DNA of 64,000 nt, taken from contig NC_088777.1 in NCBI RefSeq assembly GCF_954871325.1, forward strand, positions 33,395,366-33,459,365, written 5' to 3'. The notes beneath the pieces are model-generated. The model did not search any database. It worked only from the letters and a program-made list of their open reading frames with translations, and was not told the origin of the DNA. Positions 1-12,690 of this stretch are shown here, in pieces. The position numbers were made by a program, and so were the translations under genes. Position 1 is the stretch's first letter; every line of letters begins with the position of its first letter. This stretch comes from Gordionus sp. m RMFG-2023. Its lineage: Eukaryota; Nematomorpha; Gordioida; Chordodea; Parachordodidae.

Positions 1-57
1 GTAAAAGTATGATATGCATTAAGGTTAATGATATCTGCTCCGCAAATCTATCGTCAC
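1..57 (-). CDS. haem peroxidase exon G, cut by the window edge
   Basis: Starts after an 'AAAAAAG' acceptor and encodes 'GDDRFAEQISLTLMH', equivalent to the family's 'GD.R.NEQ..L..MH', which precedes 'REHNR'. The rest lies outside the window. Confidence 0.88.
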
Positions 58-3000
58 CTTTTTTAAAAATCAAAATTTATCAATCAAATAAGTCGTCCTT
101 TAAACTAAATTAATATGTTTTTATATAAAATTGATCAATTTAAATTAAAAAGGACATTATAATTAAGTTCTAAAAAGGCTTATAGGTTTAAAAAACACTC
201 GAATTTACTTTTTTTAGATTGCAATCTAGTTAGAAAAGAAGATAAAACATAGGCTAAAATATTATATAAATAAGACCTGCTAAAACGCATTGGCCTTTTG
301 AGTTTGTCGCTTGATCAGCACAAGCCTCCTCATCATCTAAAAGCGGCAAAATAGACTTTTTCATACCCGTTCGTTTAATGGGGAGAGTGGATTTCATCAT
401 GCCTTAATATTTATCATAAATATTAGTTTTTTTATATTTAAATAAGTAAACATGATTATTATTAATTTAAAATAATAAGAAAAAACCTTTTTCAAAAGTT
501 CTTAAGTTTTTTATGCGTTGCTCGGTTACGCCGTAAATAGGGGAGGCATCTAAAAATGAAGTCATTTCATTCACTTGTTCACTAGCTTCTAATGTAATTT
601 TAATATAAATATTTTATATACATAAATTCTTCCCCCCCCCTCCCTCCCTTCCTTCCTTCCTTCTACAAACTTTGATCATCCATGGATTGAGACCTAGTGA
701 AACCCAAACATTTAACGTTAAAACTATGAAAGAAAGAATCTTGTGTGGTGTTTATATGATCGCACAATTGGCTATCTATGTCTTCATCACAGCAATCCAT
801 ACCATTCCCGTCGGGCTCTTAATAAATATCATTTAAAATATATAAAACATAATTTCTTGTATATTTATATTGATAATTTCCCTTAAACGATCAATTATTT
901 TATTAAAATGATTCTTTTTTAATTGAGATATTTCCAAGCCTAATATAATTACATCTCTTGATCAATTAAATCTCTAATAAATATCATTTTTATAACAGAT
1001 AAAATTAAATTATATTTTTAAAAAATTTAACAAAAAAACTGCTACTCAATACTTACTACTCGCTAGCATCGTTTTAGTCATGTCGTGATCAATAAATTGT
1101 CCCCAAATAGTGGTCAAAACAGATAGTTGTGGAGCATCCCTATCCATAAATTGTCCAAGTATCGAATTACTTATATCTCGGACATTAGGTAATTTTCCAC
1201 CATCTATCACCGAGGTTCGTATCTTTGAAATTCCTTAAAGAATTTACACTTTTCAATATCATTATCTTTAAAATGATTTATCGTTAGTACAATTTCTAAA
1301 ATAAATTATATGGGTAGAATTTTAGGGTGCTAGGGTTAGACTTAGTTAGTGCCTTCTATCAATGGAGGGTGGGGGGAGCATGACATCAGAATTGTAAAGT
1401 ATGAAGGTATAGATGTAAAAAACAAATCTTATCAATGGTCCAAAGTAGATATTTTTATACATGATTTGCAAATTATTTATAAATATACAGGGTTGTGCAT
1501 TTGACCGGTCAAATACGGTCAAATATGGTCAAATTCAAATAAATGTTTTTTAAGACAATATTAATTCTATTTTATATATAATAGTAAAAAATGTATGTAT
1601 ATTAAATTATTTTCTATTCGCTCTTTATGGCAGAGCCTTTCTAATTTATATTCAATCTTATCATTTTCTTTAACATTTTTTAATCAATCTTAGGTTATGA
1701 TATACTCTTATCAATTTTTTGGTTGTCGAGATCTTCAATCGAATTTCTTAGACACTTCTTTTAATATTCAATGTGAACAAAGTTCATTCCAACAACTTGA
1801 GCCCAGAATCTGATTGTTGGTTTCTACATATTTTGGCTATTAAATACTCCGTTTTTTTCTGAAATTTGATGATCATCTCTTTATGAAACAACAAATTTTT
1901 GCTTCATCAAACTAAAGTAAGATGCTCCCCTTATATTGGGAATCCAATAGATAACCAGCAGTGCAGTGAGAGCACATGTATTTGGATTGTTTTCTTTTTC
2001 AAACTTATTTTTAATATTTTTTCTTTAGGCTAAATTATAAAATCATGGACATGATTGCATTATGTGTTTTCTAAATTAAGCATCTCGTTTTTTATGTAAG
2101 CCAAGGTCAATAAGATAGCTAAATATTTATGAATAATTTTAAATTTTAAATTTTTTGTCCAAAATATCATTTAATATATTATTGATAATTTCTCACGGAC
2201 AAATGTCCAACTTCTTCAACAGCTGCTTTCAGTGCTTTCTTGCATATTTATATTTGCTCATTACATTTTATTTATGATACCCATCTTGTTTGGATAATTG
2301 TACATAATGTAATATAAATTGGCAATTAGTAATTTTCTCAAACCATGCTTAAGTAAAATTTTTATATTTATTTATATATCTAGATCAAATCAAATTAATA
2401 ATGAGAAAAATTCTTTTTTTATATATTTCAAATTGAAATTCTAATATTTTAATAAAAAAATTTTATATTTTTATATAAAATTATAATTAAATCGATGCCT
2501 TGATGATACAAATATATTTTAAAATAATTTGTAAACAAATTAGATTGATACATATGCTTTAAATACATATTAGTTCATTAAATAAATATAGTTATTCACC
2601 AATAACATTTTAGAGTATTTGACCGTGACCATGTCAAATACTCTTTCTGTCAATTGACCGACTTGCCAACCTGTATAAATAATATATTAATGTTTTTAAA
2701 GAAACAATTCAAAAACAAATTTCCCGAAAACGATTATTTTTTAAATATATTTATAGCCATGTGGCACTGTCGATCCAAAAAATAAAAATACCGTTTCGTT
2801 TAACACTGCCTTTGGTAGCAACTAACAACTTGAGAAATACATTAAAGATTATATTATTGATAAAATTCAAGTAAATTTTAATTAAAGAGGCAACTACAAT
2901 GCCAAATAAAAATATTAAATCATAATGATTTCTACCAACCAATTAAATACCCCACAATGATTTTGACTCTATTTCATTTTAAGCTATAAAGTTATATTGT

Positions 3001-6000
3001 TTTTTGTTGTATTAGATTTAGTGTCTATACAAGAGTGGAACGTTTTAATGATGTAACTCAAACTGATTTATTTATTTATTTTACTTCAAAGGTATATAAG
3101 AAAAAACATGTAATACATCGAAGATCTCCTTTTATAAGGTAAACTCTTATTCAAAGAAATTAAATTTCGAAAATTTACAGAATGGCCAATATAATTTGCA
3201 TAATTGTACATTTTAAGGATATTTATTTAAACATCATAGTGTAGTGAATATGAAGATATCGCAAATTGGATTAAACTTTATTTTATTTTACCATCTGGCT
3301 TACGGAATTTCATATAAATACATATTAGCCATCTCTCGATGCACAGTTGAAAGATTGATGTTCTAACTAAAGTGACAAACGCACGTAAGCTTTTTAGGAG
3401 GGGTCATCTGTGTCATAGGCGTATTTCCTGAGGGGGGGGGGGTTACTTTAAAGATCTCGAGGGAGGGCATAGAGAAAAATGGACTTGATGTACATGAACT
3501 AAGTTAAGAATGACACCAAGTTAATACTAGCGTTAAAAGCAGACCCTCTCCTCCCCCAAGCCAATAACACTGAGACCCCTTATGAACTAACATATAAAAT
3601 GATATAATTATAAAATGGATACCGTCGAGTTCGGCGCAACCCGAAAAGGCCCATGAACATTTTTGAAAATATTTTCCGAGTCGGTCTGTAATTTATTTTT
3701 CCCGGCTCACAAAATATTTATACAAGTCATCCAGCCCATAATATTTTTATGTTCACATGCAACTATTTTATTCTCTCGGATCTCAATAAGAACCTTTTAG
3801 ACCCCCCCCCCCCGCCCACCAACACACTTATGTTTTTTATAAATATAGTTCTTATTCTTGTCTTTCTTTAAATTGTTTACTTTTTACATTTTTTTTTTGA
3901 TGATACTTTTTATTTATTTAAATAAATGATAAAACACTGAAATATTAAAACAAGTATATAAAAATATGTAAAAATTACTAAATAAAAATAAATATATATT
4001 ATAAGTATCGAAGGTAGAGGTGGGCGTGGCTTAATTTTTTATTCACGGCCCGCCAGCAATAAAAAAATTCACGCCCATTCACGCTTACCACTAAAAAAAT
4101 TTTGACCCGACTCGCTCGCTCATGAAAAGCAATATTTTGATTCACGCCCGTCACGCCGGAAAATTCACGGTTTTTAAATTTTTCAAAACTATTACTATAA
4201 TTTTATTATTTGAATTCATTCTATTTTAAACAAAAAATAAATACAATCTATAAATCGAAATTATTAAGAAAAAGAAGAATGTCCATCTTTTTTTATTTCA
4301 ATTGTGTACATCTTTCCTCTATTAAGAGATTTGCTACAGAAAATAACCTTTCACTAGAAGCCGAACTTGCAGCTGACAAAATTTTACTCGATAATTTTCT
4401 CAAAAAAGGAAATGAATATTCCTGCTTCCAAAACTTCAAAATATTGTCTTGTTATTTAACTAGTTCATCCTCACAGCTTTCATCGGTGATGTTGATGCTT
4501 CATCAGAATCATCTAGAAATTCTCTAAATTTTTCATTTAGAATATACGGTCTTTTATGAGTGTAGGATGAATTAGGAAAGTTATAAATGATAGTTGGTAT
4601 TGATCATTTAGAATATAAGGTTTTTTATGAGTTTTATAAATGATAGTTGGCATCGCCTTATGCATATCATCTAATTTTATATCATTTAGAATTTTTAAGA
4701 TGGTTTTATATATATATCATCCTTTTCTTCTTGTATTAAAAACTTAAGTCTTTTGAAATTCGGATCTAGAATTAAGCCTACCTTATGTAGTGGCTGCATA
4801 ATAATCATTTAAAAGAAATCTTGTTCTGTATTTTAAGGTTTTGATTATTATTGTATCACGTTCAGAAGGTTAACAAAATTTTACTAATTTTTGTTTCCAT
4901 AGACAAACGTCATTTATTGTGGGACGAGAATCTGCTCTATGATTTTAAAACTCTATATCATGATATATACAGAGTTCCATCTCGTTATTCTAGTTATTAA
5001 ATCTTGTTTAAGGGTATGGCTTAGTTTGCTATTAGCTGTAGATTGTTTGAAATATTGTACTATTTTTTTACACCATTTATATTTGATGCTATTTCAGTTA
5101 AACAATTGTCAAAAATATAATGCATAATATTATTTAGTATATGGCATATACATGATAGCGTTTCGTCCTTTGAATGTACTTATAAGATTTGCTCCGTTAT
5201 CACTCACAACTATACATTTATTTAAGTAATTTTCTACTTCTGTATATTCTATAAAATTGAATTGACTACACTTTTTTCATCCAATGTCCTTGTGGCCAAA
5301 ACAAATGTTTTTAATTTAAAATCCTTAATGATAATATGCACTGTAATGGTTAAAAAACTTATATTTTTATAGTTATCAGTCCAAATATCAGTGATTATGG
5401 AAAAGTAATTATTATTGATCATGCTTTTAATCTTAAATTTTATTTCATGGTATATTTTAGGACCTATAGTATTCATGAGAGTTTTCCGGTTAACAACTTT
5501 TATATTTTGTTATCCATAGTAACACCAACATTTATCTTTTGGCCTAGCTTGTAAAATCCTTCACTTTCAGTTGCATTTAAAGATTGAAGATCTTTACAAA
5601 TAAAATATAACTGACTTTTCTGTAAAAAATTTAAGCAAAATTTAGCATAAAGTCTCGAGATAAAAAACACCTAAACATAAAAAGAAAATAGAACTAACGA
5701 AATGTTACCGGATGTTGTTTATAAAATGCGGAAGATTTTTAGTTTTCATAAATTATTCTTTTTTAAAAAAGAACTAAATGAAATAATAAAATATATAATA
5801 TAATTATAAAATTGCAAATTTATATTTATAAAAAAACAATTATAAAAATTAAAATTTCCGTGATTCACGGGAAATTTATGTTCACGCCCGATTACGCCCG
5901 GGGAAAATTTTGGGAAGGCCCGTCACACCCAGTCACTTCTTGGAATTTAAAATTTATTCACACTCACGCCGTGACCCACCGTGACACGATGGGTCACGCG

Positions 6001-9000
6001 TAATTTCACGGCCCGCGCCCACCTCTAATTGAAGGCTCTAAAAAGAGCTTAATTTAATAATGAATATGTGCCTAAAAAACAAGTATAATTGTGTTTAAAA
6101 ATTTTTAGTTGAAGTTTTTGTTTAAGAAATAAGGATTCGCGATTTTCGTTTGTTATGTTGAAAATTTTTCGTGATAAAGTTTTTAAAAAAAAATATGTAG
6201 ACTGTGAAAAATTGCCGTTAGTTGATTATAAAGTTATTTAATTTTGAATATTTATTAATTCCCCACAAGTAAGAGGGTTTGAATTAATTGATGAAGGAAA
6301 GGAGGAGACGCAGAATCCCAAATAAGGGATTTTCCATTGGACCAGGGGGTGCAGGTTAAACCGTCGGGTGTCTGAGGCCGTTCTGTAATGAGATTGGTTG
6401 GTTAAAGGATGTTGGGTATTTTAGCCTTATTAAAAGCGTTATGGATGATTTTATTAATTGCTTTATACAAGAGATGGCGACCTTGGCTGCGGGTGCAGTT
6501 TGGACCGTGTCTGGCGTTAGGTTGAACGGGTAAGCTGCATTGACGGCAAGTGTGTGACTGTGTAAACGAACATACAAGTCTAAATCCTATAGTAACTCTC
6601 AGTTGGTCATTGGTTAAGAGATTATTTAAGGTTTGGCTTGGAAGTGCTTCGAGCCATTCATGCCCGCCGTATTTATCGTTGAATTGTAATAGTTGTATAT
6701 AGCTAATATCGGTTGGGTTAAGACTATTTTGTAATTTCTTTATTAGGGGTTTGATGATAGATTTGTTAGAGATTTCGGTTGGAAATGTATAACCGTCTGG
6801 GGTAAGTAAATTCTATCTTTCGATTGCTGCTGTTAGAAGATCATCATTGGGAGTTATGAATGATGAGATCGCAGAATTGAGCGATAGGCGATTTGAGATA
6901 AATAGAGATAGGGAAAGTATTTCTAAGAGAATCAAGTCGATACCACCTAGTTTAACGGGTAATTGGGCTAGGTGCCAATTAAAGGATAATAAAAGGTTGA
7001 GGATTAAGCGAATATTGTGTTGAGTGAAAAATTTTAAGGAGGTGAATGAGGATGAGTGGAAGAGATGGGAGATTTTAGGAAGATATAAACATCTTAATTT
7101 AGTTTTATATATTGTATCTATTTTTTAATTTAAATAAATATTTTTAATCATATAATAAATTCTCATCTTTAAAATGAGTTTCCGAACTCTCAGCTTGTAA
7201 AAATATTTTGAACCTCAACCGGTGGGCCGATTCTACCGAGTCGATCTCTAATGACTTTATATTTGGACTGTGCCGATTCATAAATTTTCTCCGATCCAAT
7301 ATTTTCCTATATTAATATAAAACCTATTCGATTATAGATACTGATCCGATATTTAGATTGATTTTTTTTGCCATCTATTTATGAACCGATGTCATAAAAG
7401 CAATATTTTCTATGCAAAAATGATAAATAAATGTAAACTATGGGCAAAACAAGAAAAATAAAATTTTCCGTTTCTGATGGACAAGACGATATTTGATAAA
7501 TACCATGAATAATGAAGTCCCCCCCCCCAAAAAAAAATAAATAAATAAAATGATCCATCTCAATGGGCAATATGGCTATGAAAGGTGTGATGCCTTAAAT
7601 AATTAAATCCTTTTCTTGTTGCATTTATATCACCTTTTTAGTTTTTCTTTAAAAAAAATTTGATATTTTTAAACATTACAATTAATTTGAATCTTAGTTC
7701 TTTAATGTTCATTATTATTTGGAAATTAGGTATAAATTGAAAAATATTATATAGATTGTTGAAGAAATTTTGGATAATTATTATTAAAAAAATAAACAGT
7801 TTATAAGTTAGAGATCAATTCATAGATTTTTTAAATCAAAATTATAGCACAGATTTTTATTTTCTATCTTCAAATTCTGTTCAATTTTCACGCATTTATT
7901 TAAAAATTCGTAAGACACTAGCTAATGTTCTTGTTAAATATGTTTTAAAAAAGTTTAATAAATTTATATTAGCCTCAATAAATAAATTTCAAATGAAAAT
8001 TAATATCAAACTGAGTGAATACTATTTTCATTGCACCAGAAAAATTGTACTATTTCTTACAGGTGTAAAAATAAAGATCAGGGTGAGGAACCAAATATAA
8101 AATTGCTTATTTTTTAATAAATAAAAAGAATTATAAGAATTTGTTGTATAATTTTACGTTTAAAAAAGGATACCATTTAATTGCACAGTAGAATAATCGA
8201 AACAGTTATTAGTATTAGTTTCAGTTTTATAATAATTGTTTTCGCAGTTTTTAAATCAATTAGATCAGTTTTTAATTCATGTTTTCACAATTTCAAATAA
8301 TTTTTATTTTTCCGTTTTGTTAAATTTTACAGAATGTCGTGGGTTTGGTGTCTAATAAAATTTTTCTCCTCGTGTAATACAAACACTAACCCCCTTTTTT
8401 GCATCTTAAGCTAACCACAAACGCGGTCCACAAATTTTATCACCCCTTAATCTAGACCGAGTAGTGTGGGAAAAACGAGCGGAAACTTATTGGCTGCTTC
8501 GCTATCTGTTATATTTTACCGAATGTAGTGGGTTTGGTGTTTAATAAAGTTAGTATTTATCATTATCTAACATAATTACTAACCTTTATAATTGTTGCAT
8601 AACCATAATATAACCGCTAACGTGGTTAAATAGCTTGGTATCAGGCCTTACCCTTGTTGGAGTTTGCATTTTTTTAAAATATATATTGTTTTTCCATGCC
8701 TTTTGATTTAAAAACTGTGCTCTTTTAAAATATAAGCATTGGGGAAGCAAATAAAACAATATATTTTTTTTATTATGTATAAAAGTGAAAGGAAAATTGA
8801 ATTTTGATAGTAATTATTTTTATAAATATTAATTAAATTAATATGAATTATGTTGAAAATTTATTTAAAATATCTTTTAGCGCAATAAATTTTAATGTAA
8901 AGAATTTGATTAAGGTAAAAAGAAAATCAACAATAACTTTACATAATTTGAAAAAAGAATTATGACATTTCACCCTAACTTTGGTTCCAACAATCAGTGC

Positions 9001-10554
9001 TGAAGGAAGATTTTTATTCTTAAAAAGATTAAAACTTATTGTAAAAATGAATGAGTCAAAATCGATTAATCCAATGTAGAATTTAAAAAAATTATAAAAA
9101 ATTAAAAATCTAATAACTTTTACAAATTACTACGCCATTTACTAAACAAAAAAGAATTCCACTCATTTATAAATCGTAATATCTTGTATGGTAAGGCTGA
9201 TTCAAAAAAAAATATATATTTCTAGTGGTAAACTTAAGCTTCATCAGTTATTTTTTAATTTCATGGTATATAACGTCCATCGTTTAGTTAATACCAAATG
9301 AATTACCGAGTTGCTTCTGCAAACCATTTATTCAAGTTACGAGTTGACTTGAAAAAAGTTTAAGATTTATTTCCTTTTCCTTCATTCATTCCTTTTTATT
9401 ATTTATTTCTTTCCTTCTTTATCTTTATTTCACTATTTATCCTTCCCTCATTCACTTTTCATATTTCTTTAATAATATTGACGTGTTTATTTTATATAGT
9501 TCTTAAATATACCATCATCATAATCGGCTTCCAGGAATCTTAAATGGGCTGTTGCGGCTTGTCCCCATTCGGCATTAAAAGGATTATTACAACTTCCTAA
9601 TTTAATTGAATTTTTTTTTATTTAAATTACCAGATCAAAATAATTGCAACTATTATATAATTTTCTAAATAGAAAAATATATATTCATAGTATATTAAAG
9701 CAAATAATAAGAGTTTCCATTAAGAACTTATTATTTAATTCTAAATTAAATAATAACTTTTAAAGTGATAATAGAGTAAATTATTTTCAACCCCCCCCCC
9801 TCTAAAAAAATCAGTTATTCCATTTTCTTACTTTAAAAAATCATCCAATTACAAAGAAGTCATAAATTTTAGCCTAATTAATATAAAAGAAATAACTCTT
9901 TCGTTTAGGAAACTAACTATAACTACGTTTAACAACGTCTATAAAATAACAAAAAATTATAAATATTTTTTGATATGTAATCTTTTCGAATAATTATTTA
10001 AAAATTTGAGATAATCTAGTGTTGTTAAGCGGCCTGATTTGGGTCATTTTTTAGAAACCGCCCGATTAAGATTTTAGTCAAAATAATACTATGCAAGCCT
10101 CGAGATTTGACAAATAGAGGTCCAAATCTTTCTGCCATCTATGAGCAAAATCTCCAGGTTTAATATTATTTTGGCTAAAATCGTTGGAAATTGATATGCC
10201 CAAATTTAAAAAATAAAAGATTTAGGTATTTAGCATTAATTGTCCAAACTTAATTAAGCAGACGGATTATACTAAAATAAAAATTTTCTATTTTTTTTTT
10301 TGAGTTTGGACGTATTTATTCTTATTCTTTCCTAATTTAGATATAAAAAATAGTGTTTTGAGAATATTTTTTAAGTTATATACCGTCTATGGTTCTAAAA
10401 GTAATGTTGCATGGACACAAATCAGTCTTGAAAAAGCAAAATGTTCTATCTATATTCAAATTAGTTGAGATAGTGTTACTTGGTACGGTGACATCTGAAT
10501 TGATCTTACCGTTATTCAATGGATTTATTGGGACAACCGCATCTGTAGTTACTG
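1..10554 (-). CDS. animal haem peroxidase (peroxinectin/peroxidasin class), partial, 7 exons
   Basis: Exons, in order of transcription, are 10554-10384, 9596-9513, 1233-1057, 817-671, 588-487, 402-277 and 57-1. They join in one frame of 288 codons, and every junction is GT..AG and phase 1. The product reads through the family's landmarks in order: 'CPCNITFRTIDG', 'SCNNPFNAEWG', 'LEADYDDGISKIRTS', 'GGKLPN', 'WGQFIDHD' (haem-linking Asp and distal His), 'MDCCDED', 'FTRSQS', 'EQVNEMTSFLDASPIYG', 'LRTFEKG', 'DDRFAEQISLTLMH'. Members of this family oxidise substrates with H2O2 and are usually secreted or extracellular. The usual Arg before 'EQ.N' is Ser here. The proximal His region lies past the left edge. 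The first exon(s) with the signal peptide were not found. No stop lies in any exon, so I read it as a live gene. Subfamily is undecided. Confidence 0.9.
277..402 (-). CDS. haem peroxidase exon F
   Basis: Encodes 'MMKSTLPIKRTGMKKSILP' and 'CADQATNSKGQCVLAG', the loop with two cysteines that precedes the 'GD.R.NE' block. The acceptor is 'ATTAAG' and the donor is 'GTCTTA'. The phase is 1 on both sides. Confidence 0.87.
487..588 (-). CDS. haem peroxidase exon E
   Basis: Encodes 'SEQVNEMTSFLDASPIYG' followed by 'LRTFEKG', one of the most conserved blocks of animal peroxidases (REQ.N..TSFLDAS.VYGS). The acceptor is 'CATTAG' and the donor is 'GTTTTT' in phase 1. The Arg usually before 'EQ' is replaced by Ser. 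Confidence 0.9.
631..663. repeat. C/T microsatellite in a peroxidase intron
   Basis: A run of C followed by (CCT)n and (TTCC)n, only 33 bp. On the minus strand it sits just downstream of the exon D donor. Confidence 0.8.
671..817 (-). CDS. haem peroxidase exon D
   Basis: Encodes 'PDGNGMDCCDED', a 'LCDHINTTQDSFF' segment and 'KCLGFTRSQSMDDQ'. The double Cys and the 'C..F.RS' motif are standard between the distal His and the substrate-channel region. The donor could be either of two GTs 4 nt apart; phase favours the upstream one ('GTTTGT'). Confidence 0.85.
1057..1233 (-). CDS. haem peroxidase exon C, distal haem pocket
   Basis: The acceptor is 'TTTAAG' before GAATTTC and the donor is 'GTAAGT', the best donor in the gene. 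It encodes 'ISKIRTSVIDGGKLPNVR' and, near its end, 'TIWGQFIDHDMT'. In the family the Asp and His of 'DHD' link the haem and serve as the distal catalytic His. The choice of acceptor is forced by phase. Confidence 0.92.
1487..2674. mobile_element. hAT-type non-autonomous element, 1.19 kb
   Basis: The ends are 'ACAGGGTTGTGCA' on the left and, reverse complemented, 'ACAGGTTGGCAAG' on the right. The flanking octamers ATAAATAT and ATAAATAA differ at one base, as expected for an old hAT TSD. Both subterminal regions carry repeated 'TTTGACC' / 'GGTCAAA' words. I see no transposase inside. It lies in the large peroxidase intron. Confidence 0.65.
4015..6027 (-). mobile_element. hAT transposon relic with TIRs and TSD
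   Basis: The ends are 'TAGAGGTGGGCGTGG' and its inverted partner 'GCCCGCGCCCACCTCTA'. The flanking octamers ATCGAAGG and ATTGAAGG match at 7 of 8 positions. GC-rich words (CACGCCC, GTCACG, CACGGCCCG) are repeated near both ends. Two minus-strand fragments of a hAT transposase remain: an N-terminal part at about 5249-5476 ('SIITDIWTDNYKN', 'FVLATRTLDE') and the C-terminal dimerisation region at about 4265-4440 ('FPFLRKLSSKILSAASSASS', then 'ERLFSVANLLIEER'). The middle is decayed, so it is no longer coding. Confidence 0.9.
6290..7060 (-). pseudogene. non-LTR retrotransposon ORF scrap (C-terminal region), copy 1
   Basis: On the minus strand about 6669-6310 reads 'HEWLEALPSQTLNNLLTND', 'QLRVTIGFRLVC', 'HTCRQCSLPVQPNARHGPNC', 'RSQGRHLLYKAINKIIHNAF', then 'TPDGLTCTPWSNGKSLIWD', with one stop within this stretch. 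I recall this Cys/His-containing block (WL.ALPS..L...L....LR...G.RL, HGL.C..S.GR, RPDG.T..PW..G..L.WD) downstream of reverse transcriptase in many invertebrate non-LTR ORFs. The RT itself is not preserved here. A second copy is at 21,135-21,830. Confidence 0.6.
7201..7560. repeat. degraded element related to the 59,607 MITE
   Basis: Contains 'GGACTGTGCCGATTCA', 'ACTGATCCGATATTTAG' and an 'AAGCAATATTTTCTATGCAA' segment, matching the interior of the 59,607-59,933 MITE. Ends are not recognisable. Confidence 0.45.
8330..8640. repeat. diverged tandem duplication, about 190-bp unit
   Basis: Two copies of 'GAATGTCGTGGGTTTGGTGT' / 'GAATGTAGTGGGTTTGGTGT' start near 8333 and 8520. Each is followed by a related 'TAACC..AACGYGGT' segment. 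Function unknown; it lies inside the large peroxidase intron. Confidence 0.5.
9513..9596 (-). CDS. haem peroxidase exon B
   Basis: An 84-nt exon with a 'TTAG' acceptor and a 'GTATAT' donor, phase 1 to 1. It encodes 'SCNNPFNAEWGQAATAHLR' and 'FLEADYDDG', a near-consensus start of the animal peroxidase domain (RTIDGSCNN..NPEWG..LP.DYEDG). It joins exactly to exon A. Confidence 0.88.
10017..10190. mobile_element. 'TAGTGTTGTTAA' MITE, truncated copy
   Basis: Begins with 'TAGTGTTGTTAAGCGGCC' and contains the family's core 'GCCTCGAGATTTGACAAATA' and 'CTTTCTGCCATCTATGAGCA'. The right end is lost. It lies in the peroxidase intron between exons A and B. Related copies are at 24,502, 32,250 and 62,076. 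Confidence 0.7.
10384..10554 (-). CDS. haem peroxidase exon A (first visible)
   Basis: Begins after a pyrimidine-rich tract and a 'TTATAG' acceptor, and ends at a 'GTATAT' donor in phase 1. It encodes an N-terminal stretch without known domains, then 'CFFKTDLCPCNITFRTIDG', the start of the peroxidase domain. Reading further upstream in frame gives a hydrophobic stretch that looks like a signal peptide, but it is most simply the intron's T-rich tract. Confidence 0.75.
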
Positions 10555-10699
10555 CTATAAAATTTATGAGTAAGAAAAATATAAATGATTTTATAATTTG
10601 ATGTTTGAGGGCTCAATCCAACATATGAATTGCTTAACATTCAGAAGAATATTTCTTGCCAATCTATAATCTTTAATTTCCTACAACATTTTAAAGTTA

Positions 10700-12690
10700 G
10701 AGGTGGCCACTCTGTTAAAAACAATCGTAAGACTGTTGTTAATAAATACTTCATATAGAAAATGATGCTCATTTTGAGTGCTTACTTTTTAGAAGGAAAA
10801 AGAGGGTAAAACAGAATTTATTTTTTAAAAAAATCAATATATATACTGACAATTTTAAGTTATCCAATGAAATAATGTTATTGTAGAATAGACTGTGAAC
10901 TACTTAAAATTACTTACATTTAATATTACTGTTTTAACGAATCTTTGAAAATAAGATAAGATTGCATAACTATCATATTCTTATATATAACATTTTAACT
11001 TTAGTAGTTTAAACCTAATTAGAGTTGACATGATTAAATCAAATTGATTTAAATCAGTTACTTTTTGTTTGAATTTAGTTTTTGATAAGAAATTTGAACA
11101 TTTTGTTATAAACTGACAGAGACCTTTCTTAGAGATTTAAAAAAATTATACCTCATTTTTGCTTTTAGTGAAAATGGACGTTAAAGATACCACCCCCACA
11201 CACACTTCTTTTAAATGGTGAATATTAGAAATACAATTTATAAACCTCTATATTGCAGCATTTATGCCCTTTTTTAAACTTTGACCGGTTTCTTATTTTA
11301 GTTCATTAATGTCATTTAAAACCAGAGAATTTTTTTCCGGCCAGAGCTAGCCCGGTCCGAATTTACAAAAATTAAACGAGATAGCGATAAAAATTTTGAT
11401 AATTAAGGAATATTAGAAATTGATGTCTATTTAAATTGTAGAGTAAAAAATTTGGTTTATTAAAGCATCAGACAAGGAGGTGCAGGTATTTGCGATTTTA
11501 TTGTAGCCATAGAGTTATTACTGGCATTTGGATCGGAATTTTTATTATTTTTAAGCAGGGAGATGGCAGACCCTTTGAATTACTTATACTGCTATCTATA
11601 GAGTTACCTGTTCCGATAAAAAATATTTTGAGATTATATACTGATAAATATAAATATTAACCTTTTTTTCAAATTAAAAATATTTTGATCGATTTGCCTT
11701 CAAGCAAAAACTGTCAATTCTAAGCTAATGAACTAAATTTGTTTTTTAAGTAGTTCCTATATCAGGGTTGGAAACTTGGAAAAGATTTTAATAAAAAAAT
11801 TTTGTAAAATCTGTATCTATCTATAACCTTCGTATTTTAGGTTTTAAAAGTTTGGATCCCTTAAAAAAAGAAAAAATCGAGGTAAAAACAGAGTTTGGAG
11901 CAGAACCAAACCTTTTGGAAACGCGTCAAATTTAAAAATCGAAACAAAAACACAAAACCAACTTTTCAGAAGAGAAAGAGAATGAAATATTGTTTTGTTT
12001 TTCTAAAAATTTAATCAATATATCTGTGATTCATTAATTCTAGGTGGGCATTTTATGTAATTTTTGAAACAATAAATTTGAAAAATTTTAAGAAAATTTG
12101 AAAAAAAATAAGGTTAACTAGAATCCTTAAATCTGATAGTATTGGACAAGATGGGAAAAAGAAAAGAAAAATTAAGAAAGGACATCAATTAATATATTAT
12201 TATAAATTAATTATCAATAAAAATGTATAATTTAAGGAAAAAATTCACTGACTTATATCCTGAGCTTTGAACTGATTTAGGACGATTATAATATTCAATA
12301 CAAGAATGGTAAATAGATATTTTGAATCCATCTTTTAATATAAATAGAAAGTCTAGTAAATTCTTTGGCAATTATTGATAATATATTTTTTTTTAAATAT
12401 GCTTCATTATTTAATAATTATGTATATATATATATATAAATATAATATAAAAAATATATGCTTTTTATAAACTAAATTAATGTAAAACAAAAAACTTAAT
12501 GTAAAATTAGCTCTAAATGATAGATTGAATTTTAGTTAAGTCTTAAACCTTATTTTATTTTTTAAACTATATTAAATTTACAAAAAATAAATAAACAATT
12601 ACATACTTAAATTTAAAGGTATAAATTTGATTTTGTTTTCTTTTGGAATTTGTTATTTTGAATTTTCGTTCGTTGATAAAGATAAAGGGC
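10700..12690. other. AT-rich intergenic stretch, nothing recognised
   Basis: Low-complexity AT-rich DNA with a (TA)n run near 12,420 and a GC-rich scrap near 11,330-11,370 resembling hAT subterminal sequence. I see no supported gene. Missing upstream exons of the peroxidase may lie here or further right. Confidence 0.5.

Noticed and set aside
10555-10601. signal-peptide-like 'SFIFFLLINFIAVTTDA' before peroxidase exon A
   Set aside because: No start codon is in frame, and the stretch is the T-rich tract before a good acceptor, so it is more likely intronic.
10389-10601. 70-residue plus-strand ORF
   Set aside because: Antisense shadow of peroxidase exon A, whose frame continues perfectly into exon B.
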